From Hyposmocoma kahamanoa (lineage: Eukaryota > Arthropoda > Insecta > Lepidoptera > Cosmopterigidae), in contig NW_020654810.1 of NCBI RefSeq assembly GCF_003589595.1, forward strand, positions 8,953,084 to 9,017,083: DNA of 64,000 nt. Reading direction: 5' to 3'. Of this stretch, positions 12,690 through 23,432 are shown one piece after another (position 1 is the first letter of the stretch; every line of letters begins with the position of its first letter). The notes below the pieces were generated by a model. It saw only the letters and a program-made list of their open reading frames with translations, made no database searches and had not been told where the DNA came from. A program made the translations under genes and the position numbers.

Positions 12690-12790
12690 TGAGCACCAGT
12701 CTTCCACAATAAAAAGTATACACTGTATTTTATGTACTAGATATAAGTTTAACTGTGGAAGAGAATAAATTCATTATTATTATTATTATA
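12690..12790 (+). repeat. Possible retrotransposon 3' end with (ATT)n tail
   Basis: An AATAAA-type signal followed at once by CATTATTATTATTATTATAG. Consistent with an old LINE 3' end, but no coding part is present. Confidence 0.35.
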
Positions 12791-12829
12791 GTGTGAAATG
12801 GAAATGAAAACTAGTTTTTTCTGATCCTT

Positions 12830-12960
12830 TGCAGGTCCCCTGAGTCAGCCGTAACCATGGGACCTCTAAACCACCCGTAACGTTGGTTTGTTTGAAAAAA
12901 CAAATATACACAATTAAGATTCGGATGGAATAGTTTCATTTCCAATAGATAGTGTATTTG
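12830..12960 (+). repeat. GAAACG-core repeat (family F), copy 1
   Basis: Shares GTAACGTTGGTTTGTTTG and AAAAACAAATATACACAATT with the copies at 40416-40580, 46540-46640, 50093-50195 and 58206-58332. Only the right outer arm (AATAGTTTCATTTCC) remains. Confidence 0.65.
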
Positions 12961-14106
12961 TTTTCGGTAATATTTGTTACATTTTGAACCCCGATTTAAC
13001 TACGTACAGATAGAATTCAATTTTTAATAACGACGATCACGACGAACGAGTTTCAGCAGTCAGAGTTGTTATATAGTCCGCATATATAATAATACATTTC
13101 TGAGGTTGAACCGATCAATTTTCAGAAAAATTGCAAAGATATACGTCCTTAATCCTTACGTTCATAAATCTTTTTGTCTCATTTTTGAAACCGTAACATA
13201 TATTTAGGCATCATAACGACACAAGTTTAACTTTGGTCTATCAAGACGTGCTTCGATAGTAAATTTTAAGCAAGTATGCTTCATCTTTAACCTCGTATTT
13301 ATTTACGATCAGTTAAGATAGTGTTAAAATGTTTATCTAAATATTATACTTACGGTTATAAAAAGTATAGATATCACTACATACATTTGGATCCGATTTA
13401 TTGTGAATAGGATTTCCCCGAAGATTTATTTCAATTCAATATTACATCGTAGAGGGGAGCGTTTTGTATTCAGTCTGTGGGGATTACTGCATTTAAAAAT
13501 AAACTAAATTAACAAAGAACATTATTTATTTCATTAAATTAGACATCAGTATATAGTGCCGTCATTTTCTTACTAAAACCAATTTAGATTGATTGATATA
13601 CAATCAACTTAAAAAGTATAATCACAATTAAAAAAGGTAAAAAAGTACCGTTTGAATTGCTCGAAATTGTAATGATAGTAATAAAAAATCCAATTTAATA
13701 TACTCGTAGAAGCAAAAACATGCTTTTTCAAAATCAATATGGGTCTATCATAATAGTATCTGATTATATTTTAAAGTATTTTCCTTTTATTTTTAAACAC
13801 AGCAATGGAAGAAACCAATGGTCGATATATGCGATACTGTTGGTGTTTTTTGATTGATGACGTGTTGTTTTACCTTATGGCGGTTAGTTTTAATGTGATT
13901 TTAATCATATTGAATTTTTCGACATCATCTTACACCTGTAGTCTTGAATTTCATAAAATTGATGATGATATTTTAGTAATCGAAACTTTATTTATCTATA
14001 TCGATCAATTTGTTTCTGTTTAGTATTTACATTTTTAGTAATGGGTACGGTTACAAAATGTTTTTCAATAAGAAGCAAGATAGGAAAACTTATATTTTTT
14101 CTCTGA
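12961..14106. other. AT-rich DNA, nothing recognised
   Basis: Contains a 72-codon frame at 13805-14023 that is hydrophobic and unmatched; judged chance. Confidence 0.4.
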
Positions 14107-14340
14107 GTTAACTACACGCAGAAGGCTGTTGATGCCCTTTGTGTGCAATTTAACAATGCGTTTAGGATGCTGTTTTGGCTCCCCCAATTCTGCAATGCGT
14201 ACGGAGTTTTCGCGGAAGCGCGTTGTGATGATTATTATGCCATCATCAGAAAATGAATAGGTTCCATCGCATCGACGGCATCTTGGAGGTCATTAAGGAT
14301 AAACCACTTTGTCCGTTTTACAGGCATTGGATCGGGAAGC
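14107..14340 (+). pseudogene. LINE reverse-transcriptase C-terminal fragment
   Basis: Frame starting near 14110 reads ALCVQFNNAFRMLFWLPQFC, then NAYGVFAEARCDDYYAIIRK and a stop. This resembles the conserved segment with YNNAFR..LGLPR.CSASGMFAEA downstream of the reverse transcriptase in jockey/CR1-like elements reported from Lepidoptera. It is a short, stop-containing relic, directly followed by element L. Confidence 0.65.
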
Positions 14341-14395
14341 ATACAAATGGCTCCCGAAAATATTTTCATATCAATTGCAATGTTCATAACAATTA

Positions 14396-14617
14396 TGGTG
14401 CCACTTAGTGCTTTAAATCGCGAAGATCTGAGGGCCACTGCCACTGCGCCCGTCACCCTGAGTCATCAGTTGACAAGTCTTATGGACCTGGCATTTTACC
14501 AGCAACCTTACCTTATAAACTCGAACGCTCACATTACTGCTTGGCGGCAGAAATTGCTAAGGTGGTAGTACTTCCCTAGACGAACTCTTACACAAGGAGC
14601 TCTAGTGCTACTAAAAT
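14396..14617 (-). repeat. Element L, left member of an inverted pair
   Basis: Reverse-orientation copy from about the central hairpin (CTTTAAATCGCGAAGATCTG) to GGAGCTCTAGTGCTACTA. Ten bases separate it from an oppositely oriented copy. Confidence 0.85.
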
Positions 14618-14626
14618 AATTACATA

Positions 14627-14880
14627 TTTAGTAGCAGTAGAGCTCGTTGTGAAAGAGTTCATCCAGGGAAGTGATGTTAAGCTTGTCACATGTACATGGT
14701 ACTTGTCAACTTATGTCTCAGGGTGACGAACGCAGTGACAGTGCCATTCAGATCTTTGCGAATTAACGCTCTGAATGGCATTGCAACTGTCATGGACAGG
14801 CGTGTCACTTTTTTTATAAAACGAAGTGACGGGATGAACACATAACATAACAGGCGCACGACTTGTTCGTCCCGTAATAT
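14627..14880 (+). repeat. Element L, right member of an inverted pair
   Basis: Forward copy starting TTTAGTAGCAGTAGAGC. The segment that normally holds the small GCAGTAATG hairpin is deleted. Near the 3' end an inverted duplicate of the tail (ATAAAACGAAGTGACGGG) precedes the normal end (ACTTGTTCGTCCCG). Confidence 0.85.
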
Positions 14881-15965
14881 ATTTTAATATAATTTTAAGA
14901 TTTTACGAAACTGTATGGATTAATCAGTCCGCAATAAAAAGTTTACTATATTATATTATTTTATTGCAGAATTATTGAAGATACTCTGATCGCTCATATG
15001 GTATGGTCTGCTATATAAATTTATTATAATGTTGTTACGCTTCAGTTTTTGCTTTTAAATGCCTATAATTCAAATTTTGTTATCTACAACGATGCATTCA
15101 CAAATAAATACTGTGTTAACGGCCTTTGATGACATTTGAAGATTACGGACATACCTAAGTTTACATTTCCCATTTTAAACAAGATAATATTTAGCGTACA
15201 ACATTTTTTTTTTCATACCTTATACATATTGTAGAGCTTGTAGGCTCGGTGGTGGTCTTCTGGACAAGCAGTGGCTTCCATTTGGAATAGTCTTTACTCA
15301 CAATATCCCAAATATATCCGTCCATTCACAGAGTCCTGTACTTCTAACATTAATGCCAACTTCTTAAATGCTTATGATTTCACAACGTGCATTGCATTTT
15401 GATACCTATGACAAAAGTTACACATTTTAATTAAGTATGATTTAGCGCAACCAATTCTTAGTTTTATTCGTATCATCATTTATTATGACAGACATAATGA
15501 AACTTTTTCATAGAAAATAAATACTACAATTAGAGGCTGATTACGAAAAATATAAAGAGGTCATAATAGAAGCCGTCGGTAATAATCAGAAATTTCTTTC
15601 CTTAGTAAAATAGAGTAGATTTGATCATAGATGACAAATGTAAAATTTCATTAAAATACAATGTGGATAATTTAGAAATATACGCCTTAATAATTTATTA
15701 TGCTATATTCTCTACTAACGTGTAAAAGATGCAATATTAATAGATTTTAACTTTTCTGAAAAATTATTTATTATTTTACATGTTTAACAAGAAATAATAC
15801 GAGTATAACTATTAATCGGTAAGCGATAAAATTAATAGAAAGTATTTATTGTATACATACAGTATTTATTAATAATTAAGTAAACTTTAGAAGTAAAATA
15901 ATGGCACGGAAGTGTAGAAAAGTTGTTTACTTTGATCGTTGACAGTAATTACAGGAGATTTATCA
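14881..15965. other. AT-rich DNA, nothing recognised
   Basis: No supported feature. Confidence 0.4.
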
Positions 15966-15989
15966 ATGGCGTGCGCGTGAATAATGCTG

Positions 15990-16205
15990 AGCGTTGCCGG
16001 TGAGCTGATGGCGAGCGGCAAACGGAGCCACGTGGCCGGCACGCGGGTCGCGACCGGGCGGCGCGGCACGCGGGACACTTCGAACCGCGAGGGAGCACCC
16101 GCCGGAAACCGAGGTGTACCGGGGCTCCTCGAGTACAGCGAAGTGGCGGCCCGCGGCGCGCCGGCCCGCGCGCCCCTCCCCCCGCGCACCGCACATGCAC
16201 TGGCT
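15990..16205. promoter_or_regulatory. GC-rich, CpG-rich island
   Basis: About 210 bp with many CpGs (GGCCGGCACGCGGGTCGCG, GCGGCCCGCGGCGCGCC). Frames are open on both strands only because GC-rich DNA has few stops, and no domain is seen. Could be a promoter, enhancer or untranslated exon. Confidence 0.35.
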
Positions 16206-16240
16206 CCGCAGCCTACGTCTCCGCACCACCACTCACCCCG

Positions 16241-17689
16241 CGTACTATGTTTGCCTTAATCGCGAATTAAGGTCCCAGTAATGTTTTCTGTTAAGCTTAG
16301 AGCTTAATTTGACGTCATTCATTACTGCTCGCATTTCTAAACTCTCGAATTTTTGCACTGCAGAAGCTTTCAATTACTCCGGCCTAACATTCTTCCGAGT
16401 AACTAAAAATTAAATAGTAATTTGAGGCCTATAATATAACTTAAAATGATATTGTTGTAAAGTAGCTATTCGTTATTATTGCGTTTTCCTTAGGTATATT
16501 TTGATTGTTCCTTTGAAAAGGGTGGTAGCAGGCCCGGAAAACACCCTTTCTTATAAATGTCTGTACAGCAATTTTCCTCAATCGCAACAGAATAGATATT
16601 GTCTCACCATTTGTTACGGAAGTGGCTTTTGGGGTATTGTTTGTTATTACAAGAATAAAAATAAACTTATTGTTACAAATAAAAATATAATAAGGGATCT
16701 TGGAGACTTTTATGATCCAAGTAAAAAGTAATCAAGGAGCAATTAATTACTAATTACTTAGCAATATAAGTTACAGAAGATGAAATGGTTTCTTTGTTCT
16801 TGTTTAATGTTCGTCAGTATTTTTTTTTCTAAACCACTCCAATTTATAGAAGTAAAACTTTTTTGTGTTTCATACGCATTCAATGTGATTTTTAATTATC
16901 GTGCAATTATCTTATAAAACGTAAAGTTTACTCAACATCGACATTAATAATAGAGTTTACAATAAACCGTTACGTTCAAGTTCTTCCTATTTAAAAACTT
17001 TATCTTCCTTCCTCCTGCTGGAGTTTAAAAAACTAAAGAACCTATTGCTAAAGAATCGAAAGACCGTAATTTCTCACAAGCGGAACTCGCAAATAGGTAT
17101 TAAATACTAATTTCTTCTGTTAGGCATGTGTGTACCAGCATGTGAACTGAGAGAAAAAGTTGTGACTTTTTCATAATTAAATTATAAGATTTGACAGTTT
17201 CACAATATATGCGTGATACATTGGAGATTTTTTAGTCTTAAGCACTGAGAATTTACCTAAAGTGAGCTATAGATGTGATGGTGTAATACTAACTTTAGTA
17301 TGTGTTGACTTTTCATCAAAACAATTATAGAATTTTATGTATTCATATACGTTTATATAGCCTTACTACTTTCCATTTAAAAAGTTTCTCATTGTTGCTA
17401 TCTGGTGGTATTTAGACATAGTAGGTATCGCACCATACAACTGTGCGCTACGGGGATAAAATGACGGGACTTTACGTAATTGTTTACATTCTATTGTTTA
17501 CTGTAAGGTGTGAATTCGTCTGTGTATCTTATGATATCACAAAGAAGTTAGTGACAAATATGACGTCGTGACATCAATGTGGGCGTTGATTCAAGTTTGA
17601 CGAAACAGGAAGGTGTCTTTCCAACTGGATAACAAAACTGAAAAACAATATGCATAAGACAAGTGTAGCCAGTTACGAGAGTCAGTAAA
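16241..17689. other. AT-rich DNA, nothing recognised
   Basis: No supported feature. Confidence 0.4.
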
Positions 17690-17990
17690 GGCGTGTACGT
17701 ATTGATAGCCGTCGGCAAGTGTCTCCCACGCCGAAAAAGTGGTCCTCGCGTATCGTGTGGACTAGTTGCGGTAGATCAGAGTGGCGAGTGGGTTGTTCTA
17801 TTTGTGGTGACAGGAGAGGCGTGGGTGCCGCTGCCGCGTGTGCCGAGCTGGAGTGGCAATGACCTTGACACTAAGCGAGTGGCCTTGGGTAGCACGTGGC
17901 GGCTGACACCCGCTGTCTGTTGTCGGAACGCCGCCTTTCCCAGGGGAGCCTATTGTGGACATACCCTTCAACAAATGCTCCGATATTTAC
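17690..17990. promoter_or_regulatory. Moderately GC-rich 300-bp block
   Basis: Balanced-composition block preceded by a TCAGT initiator-like sequence (17680-17684). A 100-codon frame exists but starts at GTG and shows no recognisable domain. It could be an untranslated exon or a regulatory region. Confidence 0.25.
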
Positions 17991-18479
17991 GATAATAGGT
18001 TCTTACATAGATATGTATACATGTTGAATATTTGGTTATTCCCGTAGTAAAGATTGATACCCATATGTAGGTTTTAAAAAAATTGCAATGAGTAATTCTA
18101 GCTATTATCTGTGCATTGATATGATATTGTAGAAATAAAAAGAGATATTAATTTCTACTTATGTCATTATCGAAAAAAGTATAATTGACATCATTAGCTA
18201 TAAAAAGTTATGTTCCCTGACGAGTTGTACTTATCTCTTGATCGTATAATTTTGTTTATTTTTGATAAACGATACAATTTGTTAACATTGCAGTTCATAG
18301 ATATGTTTCAAATATAAAATTGTGCCCTTCTTGTCATTTTGAGTATATATTCGTAGCAGGCCTACGTCGTAGAGGATCTACGACACGTTTAGAAATTGAC
18401 AGAAGGTTAATTTTATTGAATTTTCTTTTTGAAAATTGTTGAAAATTGCGAGGGTATATCCATTGTAAGATATTGTGTG

Positions 18480-18640
18480 AATGGGTGCGATTCAGAGCGT
18501 CGGCGACGTGCGGCAGCGTGTCGAGTGCGGTCGCCGCGGGGCGGCGGCGGCGGCGAGCGGTAGCCCCTCGCCCGACCGATACGTTTACGAGCCGACACTA
18601 ACTTTAAGTGACCCCGCCGCACTCGTGCGCCACAGCCTTG
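18480..18640. promoter_or_regulatory. GC-rich island with (GGC)n run
   Basis: CpG-rich block with GGGGCGGCGGCGGCGGCG in its centre. Confidence 0.35.
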
Positions 18641-19074
18641 TTTATATCCCACCTCAATGAAAATAAAAGCGATGACTTTTCCGCAAGTTTCCTTACAAGT
18701 GAAAGTATTTTCAGCTGATTGACGCGCTCGTGTTCCGGGGTCTTTGGCTTATCTTTTTGCTTGCCTGTTGCTTCACCAATGTCCTCTGAAGTGCATTGTA
18801 TGAGTACAATAAGCGTATGTAACGACTTTTCAAAGAGTTCAATGATTTTATAACATACAGAAGCACTTCCGTTATTCTCTTGTAAGTTGGTTTATTATCT
18901 CGTAGAAACCACAAATCCCACCCATAACAATGCTGCTAAACAAGCAATCACACATGACGATGACGCACCACGTGCCGGAGATAACTTTTGCATAATACGG
19001 TCGTAATCTGACTCGGAAGTCGTAGGTTAGTTACATGCGATTTCATCGGAGCATCAAGTGAGTCAGTAATACGA

Positions 19075-19375
19075 AGGTGAGCGAGGTGGCAGGCGCAGGC
19101 GAGGCAGGTGTCAAAGAATGCGTGCAGCGCCGAGTGGCTGTGTCGGAGCCGCAGGCCGCTCTCGTGCGCCCGATAGCCGACATGAATGAACGCCGACTCG
19201 CTTTTTATCGCCACCTCGTAAGCGACGCTTTAGCTTCAAACACCTGTAATTTGCTTGTTTGTGATTGTCAATCACAATGACCGAGCTCCGCCGACGATAC
19301 AAGTCGCGTTCGAATTCTCGGCGTTCTTGTCTGACGTTTAACTCAATGAAGTGATTGACAGTGTGTGTCGTCATT
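19075..19375. promoter_or_regulatory. Candidate cis-regulatory module with PBX/MEIS-type sites
   Basis: Within 300 bp there are TGATTGACAG (the known PBC-PREP/MEIS decamer, 19351-19360), the palindrome TGATTGTCAATCA, and E-boxes CAGGTG and CACCTG, in a GC-richer block. Functional reading is inference. Confidence 0.35.
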
Positions 19376-20217
19376 GGGGTTTGTAGCATCTGAACCCTCA
19401 TTGTTATGATTTTGTATCATTATGATTTGATGTATTAATTAGCTTATTCAGTGTTATTGGTGAGCTCCAGCTCCAACAATCTTATAACGATTCTCTTCAT
19501 AGTAGTTCTTGAAATGAAATCACACGTATTAAGATTTAACCGTTCCAGACCCATAAGTTACCTAACGGCTCTTATCTGAACAGCCGTTAGAACTTTTGGG
19601 TCTATAGGTAATTAATCTATACTAAAATTTTATAAGTATTATTAAACTATAAATATACTTAAGTTTAAGTTCTACTTAAAGGCTACGAATATAACATTTT
19701 AGATTCATATGGGTGATCGGACTGGTTCTGGTAGCAGCAAGTTCGAGAACGAGTAGCCTCGAGATGTAATTAATATCGTGTTGTTTATAATGACTGCTGA
19801 ATTACCCACATCGATATTGAGGAAGTCGATTATTAACCTTAGCTATTACCTATTACGTTTACCTTTGGTATAAGTACCAGGTTGTCCACCTCCGATTAGA
19901 AATGTAACTCGTTTTGTTTTTGCTATTTTTATACATTATTATTTTATATTTATATTATATCGTTATTTAAGTGGATGATGTTAATTCTTTTATTTTAAAG
20001 GTTTTATGCCAATTAAAACGATCGCTTGACGAGGAAAGGCGATGAGTGCGAATTTTTTCAGATAACTACAAATAAAAGAATATCGTATGTAAGACGTAAT
20101 TGGTATTAAATCCTGACAATACACACTATATTGTTAAAAAAGAAAAAATATTTATTTAGTCTCAACTTTTTGTAACAAATAGAAAGCCCACACACAAAAA
20201 CGAATGCCATCATTGTA
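19376..20217. other. AT-rich DNA, nothing recognised
   Basis: A short inverted repeat (CTAACGGCTCTT / AACAGCCGTTAG, about 19561-19590) is the only mark. Confidence 0.35.
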
Positions 20218-20465
20218 ACTTTTTTTATAAAAAGTACTAACCTCAAAAGTTCGTGGAATTACATCTATTTGCCATGTTTTATTGAAGTGCGCAAAATTCA
20301 TCACCTAGTTAGCCACTCTTAGAGCTGGAATATTCCCTTCAAATTTAAATGGGACCAATAAAAGGTACACTCTTTTCAACAAAAGAGAATCATCGAAATC
20401 GGTTCACAAATGCCGGAGTAATCACGTAGCATACACGCTTCCTATTTTGTAAGACGGTTCAAAAT
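20218..20465 (-). mobile_element. Element M copy d
   Basis: Minus copy beginning TTTTTTATAAAAAGTACTAACC and carrying GAATCATCGAAATCGGTTCA. The far terminus is degenerate (AAGACGGTTCAAAA). Confidence 0.75.
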
Positions 20466-21209
20466 TCAGTACTTTTTTTTACGCACGCTTTGTGTTTAAT
20501 TAAAGGAAGGACTGATTTTAAAACAAGTTTGTCCATGTATTACGGTTACGGATATTCATTGTTAAAATAGGGCGTTACTATAGGACATACTATAGGACAG
20601 TAATTCATCATTAGAGAATAGGATACTCGCAAACATTGAACAGACCAATATAGAGTCTAGTTTTTCTAATAAAATATTCTAATATTTACATTAATATTAC
20701 ATATATTTTGGAGGCTTACAAATTTATTACGAAATATAAGCTTCTTTATATACCACTAACTAACCGAAACTAATACTATAAATGAACACAAATTACAATT
20801 CTAGATAACTTCATTTAGTCCGCATTCAATGGTGATATATGTTACTTTTATAATAAAATATCCAACTTAATTAAAACAATAGATAAAACTATAATAGACA
20901 ATAATCAACTTCAAGAACTTCTATTATGTTAATGTTACCATAAATTTTGGACAATAATTAAATGGTATTCATTTAATGTAATAAATTATAAAGCTGTAGG
21001 AATAAAGTAGAAAAGTTACAGTTATTAGTTAGTATATTTAAGATTTATTGATAATTCTACACATTGGTTTTATGGAATATGTGTCATTTGCCTTTCTTAC
21101 TACGCCGTTTTGAGGTATCATATAAGGACTACTATGTTATTTAAAATCTTTATAAAATTTATATGGTGGAGTAAATAGAATTGAAGTAAAGCTTGCCTTT
21201 AAGCGTAGT
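20466..21209. other. AT-rich DNA, nothing recognised
   Basis: No supported feature. Confidence 0.4.
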
Positions 21210-21345
21210 TTTTTTTTCATATAAAATGTAAGTGCGCATTTCACCTCCATCTCACCTGATGGAAAGTAACGGTGAGGTCGACGATAGAGCATGCACATCT
21301 AAATAATGCCTATTTACTCTCGCCTTGAAAAGGCCCGAGTTATTT
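21210..21345. repeat. Possible lepidopteran repeat fragment
   Basis: CATTTCACCTCCATCTCACC, TGATGGAAAGTAACGGTGAG and TTTACTCTCGCCTTGAAAAG resemble a repeat I have seen in several moth genomes. There is only one copy in this window, so this rests on memory. Confidence 0.3.
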
Positions 21346-21592
21346 ATTATTTATTTATTATTATAAATTATGGCAAATCCTAATTTGATGACACAAAAAT
21401 GTAAAGCGTAATGATTAGTTATTAAGTTTTAAGATGCAAAATGGTCTCCTCTCAACATTAAAAAAGAATAATACAAAAATTAATACAAAATCTATTTATT
21501 TGTTATCATTAGATATTTAATTAAAAAATGTACATTCTACCCTATTGGTAATTTGTCACATTGCACTATCTAATAAATAAAACGTATATAAA

Positions 21593-21899
21593 TAGTAGCA
21601 GTAGAGCACTTTGTGAAAGAGTTCGTCCAGGGAAGTACTGCCTTACCTACTTATTTCTGCCGCCAAGTCGTAGTGTGAGCATTGCAGCGTTTCGGTTTTG
21701 AAGGGCAAGGGTTCTGGTGAAATTACAGGCACATGCAACTTCTCAACTTATGTCTCAGTGTGACAGGTGCAGTGGCAGTACCCCTCACATCTTTATGATT
21801 TAAAGCTCTAAGTGGCACTGCAACTGTTATGGACAGGCGAGACGCTTACCACCAGGCCCACACCTTATTCGTCCCGTCACTGGATATCATAAAAAAAAA
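21593..21899 (+). repeat. Element L, full-length copy
   Basis: Reference forward copy, 307 bp: TAGTAGCAGTAGAGC start, two hairpin regions, and an end CGTCCCGTCACTGGATATCAT followed by nine A. No terminal inverted repeats and no open frame; the A-tail suggests retroposition. Confidence 0.9.
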
Positions 21900-22149
21900 C
21901 GTAAATTTATGTTTAAATGCAATAATCGTGGTTCTTTACTGCTTAAAACTTATTGATCGATGTTGGTAAGTATTGTTTTCATAAACAAGCTCGACCTCAA
22001 TGGCTCAATGATAGGCATTTAGGACAACAGGTGTAGTCTAGCCTTAGAGAAATAAGAATGCAGAGGATTCGGCCCAACAGATTTATTTTAAGAAATGTTA
22101 TCATTTTATAAGAGGAAAAGGAAAAATGTAACAAATAATAAAATGAAAT

Positions 22150-22460
22150 AAAAAATTTGCTTTTCATATAAAACACTTCCCATAATACTAAACAAGTCTA
22201 AAAACTATTTAAAAAAGCAAAAACCAGACTGCAAACATATTTTTAGCTGGATATTGCCCCTCACTATTTTATTTAATAGCCTATGGACCTATGGACACTC
22301 CCATAATCAAGACGAATCTAACGACAACTCATAATAATATGTCAAAATCCATCAAGCCGTTTAGGCTGTACAGCGTGAAAAATGAACAGACATACATACC
22401 AACATACATACACTCGAAAAACATAACTCTCCCGCAGTCGGGTAATAACGCAATATCTAC
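22150..22460. repeat. Possible LINE 3' fragment
   Basis: ACATACATACCAACATACATACA followed by CATAACTCTCCCGCAGTCGG resembles the 3' ends of dispersed lepidopteran retroelements. Low confidence; single copy here. Confidence 0.3.
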
Positions 22461-22955
22461 ACAATACTCATCCCTAAATTATGTACATAATTATGTGTAA
22501 AATAGTCATTGAATTGGAATTTAACGATAAAGAAATTAACGTGATTCTTGATCTATGGGCACGACCTCTTATTTCAAGAATTTTAATGGGAGTGACGATG
22601 ATGAATCAAAGAAATGTAAGAATAGTGAAGCATAAGGCATTTCAAGAACGATTCAAATTTTCAAAATATGTGGTCAGGAACCAGAAAAGAGAATAATAAA
22701 AAGGTGGAATGACGATGGAGGATAGCATCGTCACACACATGTTCGATTCTAGATCGTCCCTTTTAACACGTGTGAGAGTAATATGATTTTGATGAAAAAG
22801 AATTATTTACTGACACAATTAGATCGATTGAGCATTTCGTGTTCTATGGATGCACACTTAACACCAATAGAATATGTTAACATAAAAGCGTCGACATATC
22901 GAGCTTATCTAAAAGATTCCCATTTATCTAGCCTTGAAGATAAAATGCAACTAAG
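22461..22955. other. AT-rich DNA, nothing recognised
   Basis: Two short frames (22481-22696, 22783-22980) have no recognisable motif, and the second runs into element L. Confidence 0.35.
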
Positions 22956-23240
22956 TTGCAGTAGAGCTCTAGAAGAATAGAAGTACCACCTTACCTATTT
23001 CTGTCGCCAAGCAGTAATGTGAGTATTACTGCGTTCCGGTTTTAAAGTGCAAGGATGCAGGTGAAGTTAGAAGCACGTGGGACTTGTCAACTTACGTCTC
23101 AGAGGGACAGACGCAGTGGCAGTGTCCTTCAGATCTTAGCGATTAAAGCTTTGAGTGACACTGTAACTGCTATGGACAGAAGTGCCGCTTCATACTAGAT
23201 GCACGACTTGTTCGTCCTGTCACTTAGTATCATAAAAAAA
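22956..23240 (+). repeat. Element L, part of composite copy 1
   Basis: Forward copy with a deleted start (TTGCAGTAGAGCTC) and a full 3' end (GTCACTTAGTATCATAAAAAA). It joins directly to the sequence at 23241-23432, with the same junction as at 35325. Confidence 0.85.
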
Positions 23241-23432
23241 TAAAAATTTCATAAAAGGCAAAATTTCAGACAAAGAATAATTTTTTCGATATGTAAAGGA
23301 ATTTTAAAGAACTGAGTTTTTTTACAGACGACAAGAACAATGACGACATAATTATTATAGATACAAAGAGCTACGGACTGAGTCAGTTGGTAAGTGCGGT
23401 GGCCCCGTTGTCACTTGTATCATAAAAAAAAA
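23241..23432 (+). repeat. Composite flank C, copy 1
   Basis: Homologous in inverse orientation to 35134-35325 (shared ATATGTAAAGGAATTTTAAA, ACAAGAACAATGACG and AAGTGCGGTGGCCCCGTTGT). It ends with a second element L-like tail, TCACTTGTATCATAAAAAA. Confidence 0.8.

Noticed and set aside
13805..14023. 72-codon hydrophobic frame
   Set aside because: No homologue recognised; short hydrophobic frames are expected by chance in T-rich DNA.
17693..17995. 100-codon frame in a GC-richer block
   Set aside because: Begins at GTG rather than ATG and has no domain; treated as possible regulatory or untranslated DNA.
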